Part shown: positions 17,120 through 26,460 of the stretch, piece by piece
Numbering within the stretch: the stretch's first letter is position 1
Layout: every line of letters begins with the position of its first letter
From: Bernardetiaceae bacterium
GTDB lineage: Bacteria; Bacteroidota; Bacteroidia; Cytophagales; Thermoflexibacteraceae
Assembly: GCA_025056255.1 (NCBI GenBank)
Contig: JANWVT010000001.1
Span: forward strand, 62,001-126,000
Direction: 5' to 3'
Length of the DNA stretch: 64,000 nucleotides
Program-made: the position numbers and the translations under genes
Notes under the pieces: model-generated
Told to the model about the DNA's origin: nothing
The model's database searches: none
What the model saw: the letters and a program-made list of their open reading frames with translations, nothing else

Positions 17120-17989
17120 CTAACCTAAGTATTCTGCCAATTGGCTGGCTTTGGAAGAAGCACGCATCTTTTTCAATGCTTTTTCTTTGATTTGCCGCAC
17201 TCGCTCGCGAGTAGTACCCATAATCTCGCCAATTTGGTCTAAGGTCATAGGCGACTCGATGCCGATGCCAAAGAACAGCTTGAGAATTTTGCGTTCGCGC
17301 TCGCTCAAAATAGACAGGGCACGCTCTGTTTCGATACTCAACGACTCGTTGTATTCTACTTTTTTGTCAGTACTATCAATACTGTCATCAGACATTACAT
17401 CAAGCAGGGTACCACCATCCTCGTTGTCGAACGGAGCATCTACGGAAATCTGACGCACAGAAGTAGTCATGATGCTCTTGATTTCCTTCAAATCCATTTC
17501 GAGTATTTCTGCCAGTTCTTCTGGCGTTGGCTCGCGCTCGTACTGTTGCTCCCACTCGCCAGTGGCTGTTTTGAGCTTATTTAAAGCATTGGTTTTGTTG
17601 GCGGGTAGGCGAACAATGCGACCGTTTTCAGCAATAGCTTGCATGATGGACTGACGGATCCACCAAACAGCATACGAAATGAATTTGAAGCCGCGAGTTT
17701 CATCAAACTTTTGGGCAGCCTTAATCAATCCTAAATTACCTTCGTTAATCAGGTCATTCAAAGGCATGTGCCCATTCTGATACTGCTTAGCCACCGATAC
17801 TACGAATCGGAGGTTAGCTTTTGTCAGCTTGTCTAACGCGGCTTTGTCGCCCTGCTTAATGCGGCGTGCCAGCTCTACTTCCTCGTCTACGGTTAGCATT
17901 TCGATGCGGCTAATTTCCGTGAAATACTTTTCCAGAGTAGCGCTTTCACGACGGTCGGTGATAGTGTTAGTGATTTTTAACTGACGCAT
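17120..17989 (-). CDS. rpoD: Primary RNA polymerase sigma factor (RpoD/SigA type)
   Basis: A 289 aa sigma-70 factor with regions 1.2 to 4.2 but no long region 1.1 or non-conserved region, the usual form of the Bacteroidota housekeeping sigma. Seen: NLRFVVSVAKQYQ and NEGNLGLIKAAQKFD (region 2), FISYAVWWIRQSIMQAI (2.4), region 3 with RLPANK, and the helix-turn-helix MTLDQIGEIMGTTRERVRQI (4.2). It should recognise the TTTG/TAnnTTTG promoters seen in this window. A long leader and a consensus promoter lie upstream. Confidence 0.95.
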   Translation of the reverse strand: MRQLKITNTITDRRESATLEKYFTEISRIEMLTVDEEVELARRIKQGDKAALDKLTKANLRFVVSVAKQYQNGHMPLNDLINEGNLGLIKAAQKFDETRGFKFISYAVWWIRQSIMQAIAENGRIVRLPANKTNALNKLKTATGEWEQQYEREPTPEELAEILEMDLKEIKSIMTTSVRQISVDAPFDNEDGGTLLDVMSDDSIDSTDKKVEYNESLSIETERALSILSERERKILKLFFGIGIESPMTLDQIGEIMGTTRERVRQIKEKALKKMRASSKASQLAEYLG

Positions 17990-18156
17990 TGGCTTGCAAA
18001 TTTTATAGTGGTAACAATAACTTCATAACAATTAGTTTCTTATTGCCAAATAAGTTGCTCTACTTTTCTGTTTCTTTTACAGAAAAAAGAGACAAGTTCA
18101 GATAATTGCGTGATTGACAGTTTGCTTGCTGTTGCTTGAGGGCAAAAATCAAGGTG

Positions 18157-18187
18157 CAAAGTTAGTAAGAAAATTGTGTTGTACAAA
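18157..18187 (-). promoter_or_regulatory. Consensus promoter of sigA
   Basis: On the minus strand TTTG (18187-18184), exactly 19 bases, then TAACTTTG (18164-18157). This matches the Bacteroidota consensus in both elements and in spacing. The predicted start is near 18150, giving an untranslated leader of about 160 bases before the sigA ATG. Confidence 0.75.
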
Positions 18188-18204
18188 TAATGAGGACATA
18201 AATG

Positions 18205-20388
18205 TTAGTTTACAGACCTGATAACCAGTGTGCTTGGGCATTTGCTCTCCCACTCCGGAGACAGTTCCGTAACTTTTTCATATGTTTTCCTGCTGACAAG
18301 TAACAAATCATAGCTTTTCAAAGACCAATCTACCATTGCAGATGAAACATCCAACACATCAACAGAAAAGTTTTCAGAAAAGTTTTTGGATATCAAATTT
18401 TTTTCATCGGACAGGTAGCTGTTGGTTTGAATTACTGTTAAGTGTTGGGCGCCTCCTTCTGCAAAACGCTTGACATAGGGCAACAGCGCCATGTCGCCGG
18501 GGGCATCCAATAGCAGTAACAATTTCCTAATTTTATTCAATCCTTTATCTATCAAAATGCCAATTTCTGTGTCTATTTCAAACAAGAAGCGCTGTACCAC
18601 GCCCCCCATTCTGTCAGTAGAAAATAAAGAACGTGCGCTTCCAATTAACAAAAAGTCAAATTGCCCCTCTTCTACTGTTTGCTCTACTTCTTGCACTAAA
18701 TCGTCGCTTGTTTTATAAATGCATTCCACTGCGATTTGGAGCTGGCTTGCCAACTCTTTCACAGGAGCAAATCCTTCTTGCTCGAATATCTGTGCGTCGA
18801 TAGGACTTACCTGCGAGTTGGGTGTAATATGCAACGCAGTGATTTTAAAATTATTGTAAGGGGGAGAGCTCATTTGAGCTGCCAACTGCAAAAGTTTACG
18901 CCCCATGGCAGGAACGCCAAATGAAATAAGGATGTGGTAGTGATGATTGTCTGGTGCTACGGCACGAGTGCGAGCGGGATGCAGCCACTCTGATATTTTT
19001 TCTATTAGGTTCAGGGCAGGTCCGGTCATCATAGTAGTAACTACTGCCATCAGCACCATCATGGCAAAAATTTCAGGCGATAAAATACCTAATTCGTAGC
19101 CAATGTTGAGCACTACTAGTTCCATTAGTCCACGCGTATTCATAAGTGCCCCTATCACGAAACTGTCGTGCCAGGTTTGTCCTACAATGCGAGCAGGGAT
19201 GGCGCTGCCCAAAAATTTTCCGGCGATAGCTGTTAGAATGACCACCAAACAAACTATCCACAGGTTACCCCCAGAAAGTAATCCTATTTCGGTTCGCAAG
19301 CCTGTGAATACAAAAAAAATAGGCAGCAGCAATACCAAGCTAACATCTTCTATTTTTTCGGCAAGAATTTCCTTGAAATGCAAATTGTGTGGGATAATAG
19401 CACCTGCTAAAAATGCTCCGAAAAGGGCATGGATGCCAATAAGTTCGGTAATAAAAGCCGAAAGCAGCAACAGCAGGAAAATAAAGGCAATTACTGTACG
19501 GTTGATATTTTCTTTGGAGGCATATACTTCTGCAAACTTGACTAAAAAAGGGCGTACCACATATAACATTACTGCTACATAAACAGTAGAAGCCAAAATA
19601 GTCAGTAGGGCGCTTACTGCTGTTCCTGCTTTCACAATAGCAATTACAGCTGCCAAAATGCACCATGCCGTAACATCATCGGCTGCAGCACAAGTGATAA
19701 CCATACTGCCCAAAGGGGTTTTGCTCAAACCGCGTTCTTGCACAATGCGCGCCAATACTGGGAAGGCGGTAATGCTCATGGCAATGCCCATGAACAAGCC
19801 AAAAGCAGTAAAACTGATTTGGTTAGGAGCAAATTCTACATATAAAAAGTAGGATAGCCCCACTCCTAACACATATGGAAAAAGAATACTAGCATGGCTG
19901 ACAACTATAGCCGACTGTGCCTGACGTTTGAGAATGGAAATGTCTAACTCCATTCCAATAATAAACATGAAAAGCACTAAGCCAAACTGACTGAGGGCTT
20001 GTAGGCTTTTTAAGGATTCAGGAGGAAAAAGTAGTGCCGACAATTCGGGAAAAATCCCCCCCACTACCGACGGACCCAACACAATGCCAGCAATTATTTC
20101 GCCTACTACCGAAGGTTGCCCAACACGCGTAGCCACAACGCCCATCATCCGGGCAAAAAATACAATAATAATAACCTGCACCAGCAGCAAGGCTACCGGA
20201 TGGTGCAGGTTTTCAGCAAAAAGCTGCAACAGTTCGTCAGACAGGGAAACTTCAACGCTGTGAGTATCAACTGCTGGTTTGACAATATTTTTAGTGTTTT
20301 CTAATGACCGACCTTGATGGAACAACCACCAAAGAAAGGCAGTTAGAATGACAACCACTACACTGTAAAATGCTATGTTGCGTTTCAT
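18205..20388 (-). CDS. CPA2-family cation:proton antiporter with C-terminal USP-like domain
   Basis: A 727 aa inner-membrane protein. A first helix (about 7-24) and periplasmic linker precede a Na+/H+ exchanger core of about 12 helices (50-460), with SVVGEIIAGIVLGPS and the AADDVTAWCILA segment that carries the ion-binding aspartates. Residues about 485-727 form a cytoplasmic universal-stress-like domain (LISFGVPAMGRKLLQLA). It probably exchanges Na+ or K+ for protons in pH or salt balance. The gene follows tex by 14 bases and shares the operon. Confidence 0.88.
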   Translation of the reverse strand: MKRNIAFYSVVVVILTAFLWWLFHQGRSLENTKNIVKPAVDTHSVEVSLSDELLQLFAENLHHPVALLLVQVIIIVFFARMMGVVATRVGQPSVVGEIIAGIVLGPSVVGGIFPELSALLFPPESLKSLQALSQFGLVLFMFIIGMELDISILKRQAQSAIVVSHASILFPYVLGVGLSYFLYVEFAPNQISFTAFGLFMGIAMSITAFPVLARIVQERGLSKTPLGSMVITCAAADDVTAWCILAAVIAIVKAGTAVSALLTILASTVYVAVMLYVVRPFLVKFAEVYASKENINRTVIAFIFLLLLLSAFITELIGIHALFGAFLAGAIIPHNLHFKEILAEKIEDVSLVLLLPIFFVFTGLRTEIGLLSGGNLWIVCLVVILTAIAGKFLGSAIPARIVGQTWHDSFVIGALMNTRGLMELVVLNIGYELGILSPEIFAMMVLMAVVTTMMTGPALNLIEKISEWLHPARTRAVAPDNHHYHILISFGVPAMGRKLLQLAAQMSSPPYNNFKITALHITPNSQVSPIDAQIFEQEGFAPVKELASQLQIAVECIYKTSDDLVQEVEQTVEEGQFDFLLIGSARSLFSTDRMGGVVQRFLFEIDTEIGILIDKGLNKIRKLLLLLDAPGDMALLPYVKRFAEGGAQHLTVIQTNSYLSDEKNLISKNFSENFSVDVLDVSSAMVDWSLKSYDLLLVSRKTYEKVTELSPEWESKCPSTLVIRSVN

Positions 20389-20402
20389 GTAGTTGTTGAT
20401 AT

Positions 20403-22661
20403 TTATCTGAACTTAGACTTCAACTTTGCCAACAGGGTTGCCATGTCTTCCTCTGGTTCTCGGCGTTTTCGATTTTTAGGTAGGGATTCAGCAACATTAT
20501 TTTTCTTTTGCTTTTGTTCTCCTACAGGTGCATTGCCTTTCATACTGAGGGAGATGCGTTTGCGTTCTACATCTACGTCGGTTACAGTAACCATTACACG
20601 CTGATGTACTTTTACTACTTCACTGGGGTGCTCAATAAAACGGTCTGCTATTTGGCTAAGATGCACCAGTCCGTCTTGATGCACACCTATATCCACAAAC
20701 ACGCCAAAGTTAGTAATATTGGTAACAATTCCGGGCAATTGCATGCCTACTTTTAGATCGGTGATGCTGTGTACGCGCTCATCGAAAGCAAAGGCTTCAA
20801 ATTGCTCACGAGGGTCTCTGCCGGGTTTTGCCAGTTCGTTAAGAATATCTTGCAAAGTAGGCAGCCCAATGGTATTTGTTACATATTTTTTGAGGTTGAT
20901 TTTTTTACGCAATTCTTCGCTGCGGAGCAGGTCTTGTACGGTGCAGCCAAGGTCTGCTGCCATCTGTTCTACAATGTGGTAGCTTTCGGGATGTACAGCA
21001 CTGGCATCTAACGGATTGTCTCCATTGCGGATGCGCAAAAAACCAGCCGCTTGTTCAAATACCTTGTCGCCTAAACGAGGTACTTTTTTAAGTTCGTTGC
21101 GATTTTTAAAAGGACCGTAAAGGTTGCGGTAGTCCACAATATTTTGCGCTAGCGAAGGTCCTAAACCTGAAACATAGGTAAGCAGTTCCTTACTGGCTGT
21201 ATTTACTTCTACCCCTACGGCATTCACGCAGCTAATCACTACGTCGTCTAAGGAGCGCTTCAAAGCAGCTTGGTCTACATCGTGTTGATATTGCCCTACG
21301 CCAATAGACTTTGGGTCTATTTTCACTAGTTCTGCCAAAGGGTCCATTAAGCGGCGCCCAATTGAAACTGCGCCCCGCACTGTTACATCATGATGAGGGA
21401 ACTCTCTGCGGGCAACTTCCGATGCGGAGTAAACAGAAGCACCGCTTTCATTAACCATTACTACCTGAATGTTTTTGGGCAAGTGGAGCGCTCTGATAAA
21501 TTGTTCTGTTTCTCTTCCAGCAGTGCCGTTGCCTATGGCAATAGCTTGTATTTGATATTGCTCGCACAACTGGCGGATGGTCATACCTGCCTCGGCAGTT
21601 TGCTTTTGTGGCTCGTGCGGGTAGATAGTATCGTTGTGTAGTAGCTTACCTTGTGCATCCAGACAGACTACCTTACAGCCTGTGCGAAAACCGGGGTCTA
21701 TTGCCAGTACTCGCTTCTCGCCAAGAGGAGAAGCAAGAAGTAACTGTCGTAAGTTATCTGCAAACACTTTGATAGCCTCTTCATCGGCGCGCTTTTTAGT
21801 AATTGCCCGTACTTCTGTTTCCATAGACGGACCTAACAGACGATGATAGGCATCCACAACAGCTATTTTCACTTGCTCAGAAGCGGGACTGTCGCCTTTA
21901 ACAAATTGATTAATAAGTAAAGCAAGTGCTTCTTCTTCATTGGGAAACGAGGAAAGCGAAATAAAATTCTCTTTTTCGGCGCGCCGCATTGCCAATATAC
22001 GATGAGAAGGGGCATGGGCAATGTCTTCTTCCCAGTCAAAATAATCTTTGTATTTTTGGGCTTCTGCTTCTTTACCGGCAATAACTTTGGCTTTGAACTT
22101 GCCTTTTTGCAAAAATAACTCGCGCATATTGGCACGCGCTTGTGCGTCTTCGCTGATGCGCTCGGCAATAATATGACGTGCTCCGGTGAGCGCTTCTTCT
22201 ATAGTTTTAACACCTTTTTCTTCATTAATAAAACTTAAAACAGCTTGTAGCAGGTCTGTTTGTTCATCTTGCGCCATGAGGATGTCGGCAAGTGGCTCCA
22301 ATCCTTTTTCTTTGGCTTCAGTGGCTTTGGTTCGTCTTTTTGGACGATAGGGTAGGTACAAGTCTTCTAAGCGTGTTATGGTTTCAGCTGCCATAAATGC
22401 CGCTTCCAGCTCTGGTGTGAGTTTGCCCATTTCGCGCATAGACTCCAAGATAGCTTCACGGCGTTTTTCCAATTCGCGTAGTTGTGCAATGCGGTCGCGA
22501 ATGGTAGCAATGGCTACTTCGTCGAGGCTGCCTGTCAGTTCTTTTCGGTAACGGGCAATAAAGGGGACTGTAGCTCCACCATCTAACAACTCAACAGTAG
22601 CTTGTACCTGCCTGGGCGCAATAGCTAACTCAGTAGCTATTTGCAGGAAGTGTTTGTCCAT
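20403..22661 (-). CDS. tex: Tex-family RNA-binding transcription accessory protein
   Basis: A 752 aa protein with the Tex architecture: N-terminal helical domain (PRQVQATVELLDGGATVPFIARYRKELTG region), YqgF/RNase H-like domain (AIDPGFRTGCKVVCLD), helix-hairpin-helix region (GLGPSLAQNIVDYRN and KVPRLGDK), S1 RNA-binding domain (VGMQLPGIVTNITNFGVFVDIG) and a basic tail. Tex affects transcription and RNA handling in bacteria. The frame opens at an ATG at 22715 that overlaps the upstream TPR stop (ATGA), but the conserved N-terminus begins at ATG 22661, which I prefer; coupling from 22715 cannot be excluded. Confidence 0.92.
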   Translation of the reverse strand: MDKHFLQIATELAIAPRQVQATVELLDGGATVPFIARYRKELTGSLDEVAIATIRDRIAQLRELEKRREAILESMREMGKLTPELEAAFMAAETITRLEDLYLPYRPKRRTKATEAKEKGLEPLADILMAQDEQTDLLQAVLSFINEEKGVKTIEEALTGARHIIAERISEDAQARANMRELFLQKGKFKAKVIAGKEAEAQKYKDYFDWEEDIAHAPSHRILAMRRAEKENFISLSSFPNEEEALALLINQFVKGDSPASEQVKIAVVDAYHRLLGPSMETEVRAITKKRADEEAIKVFADNLRQLLLASPLGEKRVLAIDPGFRTGCKVVCLDAQGKLLHNDTIYPHEPQKQTAEAGMTIRQLCEQYQIQAIAIGNGTAGRETEQFIRALHLPKNIQVVMVNESGASVYSASEVARREFPHHDVTVRGAVSIGRRLMDPLAELVKIDPKSIGVGQYQHDVDQAALKRSLDDVVISCVNAVGVEVNTASKELLTYVSGLGPSLAQNIVDYRNLYGPFKNRNELKKVPRLGDKVFEQAAGFLRIRNGDNPLDASAVHPESYHIVEQMAADLGCTVQDLLRSEELRKKINLKKYVTNTIGLPTLQDILNELAKPGRDPREQFEAFAFDERVHSITDLKVGMQLPGIVTNITNFGVFVDIGVHQDGLVHLSQIADRFIEHPSEVVKVHQRVMVTVTDVDVERKRISLSMKGNAPVGEQKQKKNNVAESLPKNRKRREPEEDMATLLAKLKSKFR

Positions 22662-22711
22662 AGGAATTTTAAGTGGCAAAATAAACGCTGTTGAGTAGCA
22701 AAGATAGCTAA

Positions 22712-24055
22712 TCATTTTGCATTTTCGGGGGGGTCAATTAGTTTCAGGTTGAAATCTTCATCAGGATAGAACTGTGTCAGTTGCTCAATTTCTATAGTAG
22801 CAGCATTTACCAAAGAAGTACTCATCAGCCTGCGAAAATTTTTAATGGCGTTTTCTTTTTGTCCACTTTTTTTATAAGCCAGTCCTTGCAAAAAGAGGAA
22901 AGAAGCCTGTGCGTTTTCGTCTGCTGTTTTTCTGATGACGTTTTCTGTGGCGGTAATAGTTGTTTTATAGTCTTTGCGATGATAAGGAATCAGCAAACGC
23001 ATCAGTATTGCTTTCTGGTTAGTAGGGTCAGCATCGAGAATTTGACCAAAAGTTTGGTTGGCTTCTTCAAATCTTCCTAATTGAAACTGCTGTTCGCCTA
23101 TGTTCATCAACATTTCCCTTCTTTTAATAGGGTTGGGCTCATGTTGAGCTGCATTTTGCAGTTGAGGCAGTGTAACACTGTGATCTACCTTTCGTTTAGC
23201 AAGTTGCACTAGTATCACATGGGCGGCAGGAAAACCTTTTTCTATGGCTAATGCTTTTTCTGCATAGTAGTTAGACAGACTGTCTTCGTACATCCGGAAA
23301 TACGTAAGCGCAACAGCAGCAAAGTTTTTGGCTGAAAACTTTTCTATGCGCGACTTGAACGAATTAGACTCAATTTGTTTCCAACTGTTATTTGCTTTTT
23401 CGTATTGTTCTAGATGAAATTGGGCATAGCCCAGTTCGTAGTAGTATTTTTCTCTGGATGCAAGTGGTTGTTTTGCTATTTTGGGTAAGATTTTTTGTAT
23501 AGCCATTTCAGATTCCGCGTATTTGCCTAACAAATTATTAATTTTAGCATAAAAATAGACTACCGCGGTGTCTTCCTGAGAAATTTGATAGGCTTGCTGG
23601 ATTTGCTCATAAGCTTGCTGGATATTACCCTCTCTAAACAAGCGGCTCATGGCGTATAAACGATAATTGATTTTTTTATTGTTATCTTTCTCGTAGCGCA
23701 CTGCCATGTTGAGGTTTTCTATCACCTTTTTCGAGTCATTATTAGCAACGGCTATTTTGGCAAGCAGTACGTAAGCAGGTACGTAGTCATTTCGCAATTT
23801 AATTACCGAATTTAAGGTAGCTGTGGCATTGGGGTAGCGCCTCAGGATAAACTCACAAAGTCCCTTCTCATACAGATAGAAGTGGTTTGTAGGTTCGCGC
23901 TGTAGTGCCATTTCATAATGCTGTATTGCTTGTTCGTATTGTCCAGCTTTTTTTGCTTGTGATGCTTTTACATAAAAATCTAGCCCGCTTTGATGCTGTG
24001 CCAGTAGCACCCCAGAACAATAATATAATAAAAAGACAATTAGTAGTTGACGCAT
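22712..24055 (-). CDS. Exported TPR-repeat protein
   Basis: A 447 aa protein with a signal peptide (MRQLLIVFLLYYCSGVLLAQ) followed by about ten TPR-like repeats throughout, e.g. AGQYEQAIQHYEMALQREPT and LGRFEEANQTFGQILDADPT. It is probably a periplasmic or outer-membrane scaffold; no enzyme domain is visible. The ORF can be extended to an ATG at 24109 but the signal peptide begins at 24055. First gene of the operon with tex and the antiporter. Confidence 0.82.
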   Translation of the reverse strand: MRQLLIVFLLYYCSGVLLAQHQSGLDFYVKASQAKKAGQYEQAIQHYEMALQREPTNHFYLYEKGLCEFILRRYPNATATLNSVIKLRNDYVPAYVLLAKIAVANNDSKKVIENLNMAVRYEKDNNKKINYRLYAMSRLFREGNIQQAYEQIQQAYQISQEDTAVVYFYAKINNLLGKYAESEMAIQKILPKIAKQPLASREKYYYELGYAQFHLEQYEKANNSWKQIESNSFKSRIEKFSAKNFAAVALTYFRMYEDSLSNYYAEKALAIEKGFPAAHVILVQLAKRKVDHSVTLPQLQNAAQHEPNPIKRREMLMNIGEQQFQLGRFEEANQTFGQILDADPTNQKAILMRLLIPYHRKDYKTTITATENVIRKTADENAQASFLFLQGLAYKKSGQKENAIKNFRRLMSTSLVNAATIEIEQLTQFYPDEDFNLKLIDPPENAK

Positions 24056-24179
24056 AGACTTGTAGTTCTTGGATTTATACAATTTTAAGAATACATTGTG
24101 ACCATCCATTTTCTAAGTTAAGAAAAATACTTTCCTTTTTACTGGATTTTTTGCTAATTTGCTTCATAAACTCAAAATA

Positions 24180-26207
24180 ATGAAATCTTGGCGTAAGTTT
24201 TTTATTGGTTTCGTATTTTACTGCGTGTTTTTACATTGTTTCCATACCTTTACTACATACGCACAAAAAGACAATTACTACAAGGTGTTTTCAGGACAAG
24301 TGTTAGATACTGACAACGAGCCTATTAAAGGTATCAAGGTTTTTTTTGAGGGCTTCAACAACATCTCTGCCCACACAGATGCAAACGGCAATTTCGAACT
24401 TAGAATGCCTGCTACTTTTTCCATTAGTGCCCAAACAACAATTTATGTAGGCAATCAAAAGGTAGAGCGCAGCCAGTTTGCCTATAACCCTAACACCAAT
24501 GTTCTGGTAATTAAACTGAAAGACAACCTGCCAGAAGGCAGTGTTCGCTCCATAGAGTTTTTTGATGAGAAAAACCAACCACTTCCTGCTCAAATAGCAG
24601 TTAGTATTAAAGGTAGAAAGTTCAGAACGGATAACAAAGGACAAATTGTATTTGCTGCTCCGCCCTATTTTGCCTCAGAAGAACTCGACAACACACAAAT
24701 CTCCGTTCCTAACTACGAAGTAACGAGTACTTATTATACCAACTCCAATCATCGTTTTTTTGTATATCTCAAATCGGTAGCCGCTGGCACCACCCAGTCA
24801 GAGATTGCCTCACCAAGTCCTGTTGCTCCTTATAAGCCGCGAGCAGATAGTCTTTCGGCAAAAGCCTCCTCTGCACTTCCCATAGAAAGCCTAACACAAG
24901 ACTTTAATAGCGTAATCAATGAGTTGGAACTGGAAAAACAGTTTCTTAACGAACGTAGTAATAAAATCAGAAGCGAAATAGAGCGCATAGCAACACGGCT
25001 TAGCAGCCAGCAACTCTCCGAAGAAGAAAAAAATGAGCTGCGCCGGTATTTGAACCGCTTAGAAAAACAGTTGATAGAAAACGACCTTGCTTACGAAAGC
25101 GCACAAGAAAAAATTAAGTTGGTTATTGAGCGCATGCGGCAAGAAGTAATATCTAAGGACTCGCTCAATGCAGCAGCAGCACAGAAAATAGCTAAAATTG
25201 CCGAAGAAAAAGAAGCCGCTATCCGAGAGAAAGAGGCAGTAGAAGCACTTTATCGCGCACGGGCACTTATTGCTTTTATCATTTTTGTTGCCTTAGCAGG
25301 GGCAGCCATTGCCTCCTATGTTGTTGCCCAAAAACTCAAAAAGCAAAAAGAAGAAATCATCTTACAACGCAACAGTATTGAAGAGAAGAGTAGAAACTTA
25401 GAGAAAGCTTATCTGGAAATACAGTCTCAAAAGAATGAGATAGAACGGCAAAATCACCAAATTACTACTAGCATACGCTATGCAGAATCTATTCAAAATG
25501 TTATTTTGCCCTTGGCAAGTACTTTTCAAGCTGCTTTTAAAGACCATTTTGTTTACTATCGCCCCAAAGATATTGTTTCGGGTGATTTCTACTGGTGCTA
25601 CTCCAATGGCACTAAAACCCTTGTAGCAGTAGTAGATTGTACAGGGCATGGCGTTCCGGGTGCTTTTATGTCGTTAATTGGTTACAATTTGCTCAATGAA
25701 CAAGTAAAACAAAACGGTTTTTGCAACCCTTCCCAAATTTTAGAAAACTTAGACAAAAATTTGCGCATTACACTGCGCCAAGAGGAAAAAGTTAACAACG
25801 ATAGCATGGACGTAGGCATTTGCCTAATAGAAGGTAATCAAGTTTGTTTTGCAGGAGCAAAACGTGCTTTACTTATTTATCGCAGCCAAGCTGAGAGCTT
25901 GGAAGAAATACGCGGCGACAAGAAACCTATCGGCGGCTTCAAAAAAGATCCCCACCGCCGTTACCAAGACCACTACTTAACCTTACAAGCAGGCGATGCT
26001 GTGTATTTGTTTACCGACGGCATTACCGACCAACCCAATCCTTCGCTCGAAAAATTTGGCTACCAACGACTCAAAGAGCTGATTTTGCAAAATGGTAAAC
26101 TTCCGATGCAGCAACAAAAAGAATTGTTTGTAAATAAGTTAGAAGCGTATCGCAAAGGAGCGCCCATACGCGACGACATGACGTTATTGGCAGTTAGAAT
26201 TGGTTAA
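24180..26207 (+). CDS. Membrane SpoIIE-type serine phosphatase with carboxypeptidase-like sensor domain
   Basis: A 675 aa protein. Signal sequence (1-30), CarboxypepD_reg-like beta domain (about 38-115, GQVLDTDNEPIKGIKVFFEG), a second beta domain, a long coiled coil (about 245-355), one membrane helix (about 365-385), a second coiled coil and a cytoplasmic SpoIIE/PP2C domain (about 470-675). Phosphatase motifs are DIVSGDFYW, VDCTGHGVPGAFMSL, FAGAKRALLIY, LFTDGITDQ and RDDMTLLAV. This is the periplasmic-sensor version of the RsbU-type enzyme at 6.3 kb. The frame opens at a TTG (24159); the first ATG, 24180, is preferred. No target gene is adjacent. Confidence 0.9.
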   Translation: MKSWRKFFIGFVFYCVFLHCFHTFTTYAQKDNYYKVFSGQVLDTDNEPIKGIKVFFEGFNNISAHTDANGNFELRMPATFSISAQTTIYVGNQKVERSQFAYNPNTNVLVIKLKDNLPEGSVRSIEFFDEKNQPLPAQIAVSIKGRKFRTDNKGQIVFAAPPYFASEELDNTQISVPNYEVTSTYYTNSNHRFFVYLKSVAAGTTQSEIASPSPVAPYKPRADSLSAKASSALPIESLTQDFNSVINELELEKQFLNERSNKIRSEIERIATRLSSQQLSEEEKNELRRYLNRLEKQLIENDLAYESAQEKIKLVIERMRQEVISKDSLNAAAAQKIAKIAEEKEAAIREKEAVEALYRARALIAFIIFVALAGAAIASYVVAQKLKKQKEEIILQRNSIEEKSRNLEKAYLEIQSQKNEIERQNHQITTSIRYAESIQNVILPLASTFQAAFKDHFVYYRPKDIVSGDFYWCYSNGTKTLVAVVDCTGHGVPGAFMSLIGYNLLNEQVKQNGFCNPSQILENLDKNLRITLRQEEKVNNDSMDVGICLIEGNQVCFAGAKRALLIYRSQAESLEEIRGDKKPIGGFKKDPHRRYQDHYLTLQAGDAVYLFTDGITDQPNPSLEKFGYQRLKELILQNGKLPMQQQKELFVNKLEAYRKGAPIRDDMTLLAVRIG

Positions 26208-26418
26208 CCACTCGGGTAATGGGCACTCATCCCCTCCTGCCGACGGCTGCTATGTGTACCTTCGCTCCAATATTGACCGCACACAGTTTTTACTTGTACA
26301 AATTGCATTGGGTTAGGTTTGCAACAATACTACAAAGTTCGGCAGGGATGAAATTTGACTGGGTTTATTGATATAATTAATTCTATGCAGTTTCCTATTT
26401 TTCTACCACGTGCAACAG

Positions 26419-26438
26419 CGGTGTGCAATAGCACACCG
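26419..26438. terminator. Perfect hairpin between convergent phosphatase and DUF445 genes
   Basis: CGGTGTGC and GCACACCG form an 8-bp perfect stem around tetraloop AATA, 22 bases after the DUF445 stop. Neither side has a clear T run, so a terminator role is possible but unproven. Confidence 0.4.
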
Positions 26439-26460
26439 ACATGCTAAGGTGCTCTGTTAC

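Noticed and set aside
26419-26438. Hairpin as half of a mobile element end
   Set aside because: No partner inverted repeat, target duplication or transposase is found; it is better seen as a hairpin between convergent genes.
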